Shown here piece by piece: positions 5,767-8,247 of a stretch of 8,247 bases of DNA. Below the pieces are notes generated by a model. The model was not told where the DNA came from, made no database searches, and saw nothing but the letters and a program-made list of their open reading frames with translations. The stretch is from contig CAIXHJ010000048.1 of the NCBI GenBank assembly GCA_903919165.1, positions 1-8,247 on the forward strand. Reading direction: 5' to 3'. Position 1 is the first letter of the stretch. The number at the start of each line of letters is the position of its first letter. The translations under genes and the position numbers were made by a program. The stretch is from an uncultured Holophagaceae bacterium. GTDB lineage: Bacteria > Acidobacteriota > Holophagae > Holophagales > Holophagaceae.

Positions 5767-6792
5767 GTGGACGGCCATCGCATCGCACTGGACGTCATGG
5801 GGGGTGATCACGCTCCCCATACGACCCTGCAGGGCGCTCGGGAGGCCCTCGAGGCCTGGCCCGGGCTCTTCCTCTTCCTCGTCGGAGACGAGGCCATGCT
5901 CCACCCCGAGCTGACCCGGCACGGATTCACACCCACGCTGATGGCCCGCGCTGAACTGATCCACGCCCCCCAGACCGTGGTCATGGCGGACAAGGCCACC
6001 TGCATCCTGAAGGAAAAAAAGGACAGTTCCATCCGAGTGGCCGCCCAGCTCGTGCGCGAGGGGCGGGCCCACGGCGTGGTGTCCATGGGGCACACGGGAG
6101 CCGCCATGGTGGCCTCCAGCCTCATCATCGGGAAGCTCGAGGGCGTGGACCGGCCGGCCCTGGCCAGCGTCCTGCCCAACATGAAAGGCGCTCCCACGGT
6201 TCTGCTGGACGTAGGGGCCAATGTGGGGTCCCGCGCAGAGCACATCGCTCAGTTCGCCGTGATGGGGTCTGTCTACGCCGAGGAAGTCCTTGGTGTGGAG
6301 CGACCCAGGGTGGGCATCCTCAGCGTCGGCGAGGAGGAGGGCAAGGGTACGGACGTGACCAAGGACGCCTCCGCCATGCTCCGCCAGCTGGACATCCGCT
6401 TTGAGGGCAATGCCGAAGGCCGCGATATCTGGAACGGCAAATTCGACGTCATCGCTTGCGACGGGTTCGTGGGCAATGTGGTGCTGAAATCCAGCGAGGC
6501 CCTGGCTGAGGGCATCATCAGTGGCCTGCGGGACAGCTTCATGGAGAGCGCCCTCACGAGGTTCGCCGGCCTGCTGGCCAGGCCCGCCATGAGGCGCTTC
6601 AAGCATAAGCTCGATTATGCGGAGTACGGAGGCGCGCCCCTGCTGGGCGTGAGGGGCGTGAGCATCATCGGCCATGGCCGCAGCGACGCCAAGGCCGTGC
6701 GCAACGCCATCCGCGCCGCCCTGCGGGCCGCGGAGCACCGCCTCCACGAGCGCATCCAGGAGCGCGTGGCGCTACTGCTGCCCCAGGATTGA
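5767..6792 (+). CDS. plsX: Phosphate acyltransferase PlsX
   Basis: PlsX makes acyl-phosphate from acyl-ACP and phosphate, the first step of the PlsX/PlsY route to phosphatidic acid, as a peripheral membrane enzyme. The 341-aa product is of normal length. It opens with the family signature ALDVMGGDHAP (7-17). It then has KKDSSIRVA (about 85-93), GVVSMGHTGAAM, LLDVGANVGSRAEHIAQFA, VGILSVGEEEGKGTD, CDGFVGNVVLKSSEALAEG and the C-terminal GGAPLLGVRGVSIIGHGRSDAKA, all conserved PlsX blocks. The GTG start lies 10 nt after the rpmF stop with only a weak AGAG before it. It is the sole in-frame start that keeps the signature complete. The next gene is fabD rather than the fabH found in many genomes. 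Confidence 0.96.
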   Translation: MDGHRIALDVMGGDHAPHTTLQGAREALEAWPGLFLFLVGDEAMLHPELTRHGFTPTLMARAELIHAPQTVVMADKATCILKEKKDSSIRVAAQLVREGRAHGVVSMGHTGAAMVASSLIIGKLEGVDRPALASVLPNMKGAPTVLLDVGANVGSRAEHIAQFAVMGSVYAEEVLGVERPRVGILSVGEEEGKGTDVTKDASAMLRQLDIRFEGNAEGRDIWNGKFDVIACDGFVGNVVLKSSEALAEGIISGLRDSFMESALTRFAGLLARPAMRRFKHKLDYAEYGGAPLLGVRGVSIIGHGRSDAKAVRNAIRAALRAAEHRLHERIQERVALLLPQD

Positions 6793-6820
6793 TCCTCTTG
6801 GCGATGGGCAGCTGGCTGAG

Positions 6821-6848
6821 GACTGGAGACTCAAGACTGAAGATGAGG
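6821..6848 (+). repeat. Heptanucleotide tandem repeat running into the fabD ribosome binding site
   Basis: Three consecutive 7-nt units begin GACT and end in GGA, CAA and GAA (6821-6827, 6828-6834, 6835-6841). A degenerate fourth unit, GATGAGG (6842-6848), follows and contains the GAGG Shine-Dalgarno of fabD, 5 nt before ATG 6854. A weaker related unit may precede at 6814-6820. The array occupies about half of the 61-bp plsX-fabD gap. A gain or loss of units would change leader length and possibly fabD translation. Confidence 0.6.
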
Positions 6849-6853
6849 TTTGC

Positions 6854-7792
6854 ATGAGCAAGGTGGCGTGGCTGTTTCCCGGTCAAGGGTCCCAGGCAGT
6901 AGGCATGGGCGTGGCGCTGGCCGAGGCCGAACCGACGGCCCGCGCGGTGCTTCAGGAGGCCGACGCGGCACTGGGCTTCCCCCTGTCAAAACTGATGGCC
7001 GTGGGACCGGAGGAGACATTGAAGCTCACGGAGCACACCCAGCCCGCCATCCTGACCCACAGCACCATGGTGGTTCGGGCCTGGGCCCACCGTCTCCCCA
7101 AGCCCGACTTTGCCGCCGGCCACTCCCTTGGGGAATACAGCGCCTTGGTGGCTCTGGGGGCCCTCAGCTTCGAGGATGCGGTGCGCACGGTCCGCGAACG
7201 GGGCCGCGCCATGCAGGAGGCCGTGCCCGTAGGCGTGGGCGCCATGGCTGCCCTGCTGGGCATGAGCCTGGCGGAGGTGAAAGCCAGTTGCGACGAGGCC
7301 GCCAGGTTGACGGGGAAGATCGTGGTGCCCGCGAATTTCAATGGACCTGGCCAGATCGTCATCGCCGGGCACGCGGAAGCCGTGGACGCGGCACTGGAGG
7401 CCGCCAAGGCCCGGGGCGGGCGCAAGGCTCTCAAACTGCCGGTGAGCGCACCCTTCCACTCCCCGCTCATGGAACCGGCCAAGGCACGCATGGAGCCCAT
7501 CCTGCGCGGTCTGGCCTTCATGGAGCCCATGTGCCCCCTGGTGAACAATGTGGATGCCGCTGCAGTTTCCGATCCGGATGCGCTTCGGGATGGCCTGGTG
7601 CGCCAAATCCCGGGTGCCGTGCGCTGGCAGGCCACCCTGGAGTTGCTGCTGAGCCAGGGGGTCACCACTTTCGTGGAGCTTGGGCCAGGGAAGGTGCTGG
7701 CAGGGCTGGTGAAACGACAGGCCAGGGACCGGGGCATGGACGTTTCGGCGATCAGCCTGGGCGCCCCGGGAGATCTCGCACAACTGGGCTGA
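6854..7792 (+). CDS. fabD: Malonyl-CoA:ACP transacylase FabD
   Basis: FabD transfers malonyl from CoA to acyl carrier protein to supply fatty acid elongation in the cytoplasm. The 312-aa product is of normal length. It has LFPGQGSQ at 7-14 (oxyanion-hole Gln11), the nucleophile elbow GHSLGEYSAL with Ser91, Arg116 in RERGRAMQEAVP and catalytic His202 in SAPFHSPLM. NFNGPGQIVIAG (161-172) and the C-terminal FVELGPGKVLAGL complete the family pattern. The frame is open well upstream, but only ATG 6854 gives the usual N-terminus (MSKVAWLFPGQGSQ) and it has GAGG 5 nt before it. It follows plsX by 61 bp on the same strand and is probably co-transcribed. fabH is missing from between them, and no fabG or acpP follows within the window. 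Confidence 0.96.
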   Translation: MSKVAWLFPGQGSQAVGMGVALAEAEPTARAVLQEADAALGFPLSKLMAVGPEETLKLTEHTQPAILTHSTMVVRAWAHRLPKPDFAAGHSLGEYSALVALGALSFEDAVRTVRERGRAMQEAVPVGVGAMAALLGMSLAEVKASCDEAARLTGKIVVPANFNGPGQIVIAGHAEAVDAALEAAKARGGRKALKLPVSAPFHSPLMEPAKARMEPILRGLAFMEPMCPLVNNVDAAAVSDPDALRDGLVRQIPGAVRWQATLELLLSQGVTTFVELGPGKVLAGLVKRQARDRGMDVSAISLGAPGDLAQLG

Positions 7793-7825
7793 CACCTTGG
7801 GGGCAGTATTTCCCCAGGGAAGGTG
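7793..7825 (+). terminator. Possible terminator hairpin after fabD
   Basis: Directly after the fabD stop, CACCTT (7793-7798) pairs with AAGGTG (7820-7825). An inner GGGG/CCCC stem lies around an ~8-nt loop, with a few unpaired bases between the stems. There is no T-run afterwards, so it is not a canonical Rho-independent terminator. It could instead be an mRNA 3'-end stabiliser. Its position at the end of the yceD-fabD block is the main support. Confidence 0.35.
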
Positions 7826-7955
7826 TGATGAAAAGCAATGGCCTTTGGGGCTAGGGTATTGGAACGCCACGACCACTGACTCTCGTGTGTGGGGTGACGG
7901 GCCGCGAAACAGCACGTCTGGCCATCCCCAATCACAACCCTTCCCGGAGGTGCAC

Positions 7956-8247
7956 ATGCGCAAGGATCTTGTCTTCGGAATGGCCGGATCGGGAGGAGAT
8001 GGCATCGTCTCTGCCGGTGACTCGCTCCTCCAGGCCGCGGCTGCCGAGGGCTACCACGGCGTCATGACCAAGAGCTTCGGATCGCAGATCCGCGGAGGCG
8101 AGTCCTCCTGTCGGGTGCGCATCAGCACAGATCCCATCCTCAACCCTGGCGGCAACCTGGACGTGGCTGTGGCCCTGAACTGGGAGGACTTCCTCAAGTT
8201 CGGCGCGGAACTGCCGGTCAGCGGCACCACTGTGGTGATCTATGAGG
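7956..8247 (+). CDS. 2-oxoacid:acceptor oxidoreductase, KorA-type alpha subunit (3' end outside window)
   Basis: Only the first 97 codons are present. They form the start of the gamma-type (pyruvate/ketoisovalerate oxidoreductase) domain: FGMAGSGGDGIVSAGDSLLQAA (8-29), then GVMTKSFGSQIRGGESSCRVRIS with the diagnostic RGGE, then the NLDVAVALNWEDF strand. In KorA-type subunits this domain is fused in front of the alpha (pyrimidine-binding) domain. Together with a KorB beta subunit the enzyme oxidatively decarboxylates 2-oxoglutarate or a related 2-oxoacid to an acyl-CoA, reducing ferredoxin. The truncation prevents telling a fused gamma-alpha subunit from a lone gamma subunit and prevents naming the substrate, so no symbol is given. 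GGAGG at 7946-7950 stands 5 nt before the ATG, a strong ribosome binding site. The gene follows fabD by 163 bp and probably has its own promoter. Confidence 0.85.
   Translation, partial: MRKDLVFGMAGSGGDGIVSAGDSLLQAAAAEGYHGVMTKSFGSQIRGGESSCRVRISTDPILNPGGNLDVAVALNWEDFLKFGAELPVSGTTVVIYE

Noticed and set aside
6015..6021. A-AAA-AAG slippery heptamer in plsX, correctly phased for -1 frameshifting
   Set aside because: It encodes the conserved Lys-rich stretch (EKKDSS) of PlsX. The -1 frame runs only to a stop near 6183, with no sensible product and no obvious stimulatory signal, so coincidence is likelier.
5641..6747. A long open frame on the minus strand opposite plsX
   Set aside because: The plus strand here encodes conserved rpmF and plsX. 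The minus translation is His/Gly/Asp-rich without family motifs.
6674..6853. In-frame upstream extension of fabD
   Set aside because: It overlaps the conserved 3' end of plsX and would add a non-homologous N-terminus. ATG 6854 has a ribosome binding site and the normal FabD start.
7828..7854. Eight-codon ORF (MKSNGLWG) after fabD as a leader peptide
   Set aside because: It is preceded by AGGTG by chance within the hairpin arm. There is no run of regulatory codons and no attenuator structure tied to it.
1..8247. CRISPR array, tRNA or rRNA genes, transposase, phage or toxin-antitoxin genes
   Set aside because: None was recognised on reading both strands. The repeats present are the duplicated gene start, the palindromic element and the heptamer array only.

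Overview
The window is GC-rich, gene-dense bacterial chromosome carrying mostly core-genome functions. The mix suggests an anaerobic or facultative Gram-negative: a PilR-type sigma-54 activator beside a type IV prepilin, lipopolysaccharide-type glycosyltransferases, a yceD-rpmF-plsX-fabD block and a 2-oxoacid:acceptor oxidoreductase. My impression is an acidobacterium of the Holophaga/Geothrix kind. That rests on gene style only and is not demonstrated here.

Minus strand, 1-2888: an apparent operon read right to left. It holds a GT4-like glycosyltransferase (2888-1785), a GT9/heptosyltransferase-like gene (1609-653) and a secreted DUF1573 protein (627 to beyond base 1). Between the two glycosyltransferases lies the oddest piece of the window. 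The first ~52 bp of the GT9 gene occur twice, 176 bp apart, on either side of a 124-bp, very GC-rich, hairpin-packed element. That element also provides the Shine-Dalgarno sequence of the surviving GT9 gene. A short divergent intergenic region (2889-2951) separates this operon from the plus-strand genes.

Plus strand, 2952-7792: a PilR-like NtrC-family regulator is followed by a type IV prepilin/GspG-like pseudopilin. A sigma-54-like -24 hexamer sits between them, but its -12 element is one base out of phase. The prepilin stop overlaps the yceD start (GTGA). yceD is followed by rpmF (ribosomal protein L32), plsX and fabD, the familiar ribosome/phospholipid/fatty-acid initiation cluster, here with no fabH between plsX and fabD. 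A heptanucleotide tandem repeat runs into the fabD ribosome binding site.

Plus strand, 7793-8247: a 163-bp gap with a terminator-like hairpin, then the start of a korA-like gene (2-oxoacid:acceptor oxidoreductase) that runs off the window.

I see no RNA gene, CRISPR array, transposase or phage gene. No complete novel system is evident. The best leads are the duplicated gene start around the palindromic element, and the physical coupling of a PilR-linked prepilin to the yceD-rpmF-plsX-fabD operon.
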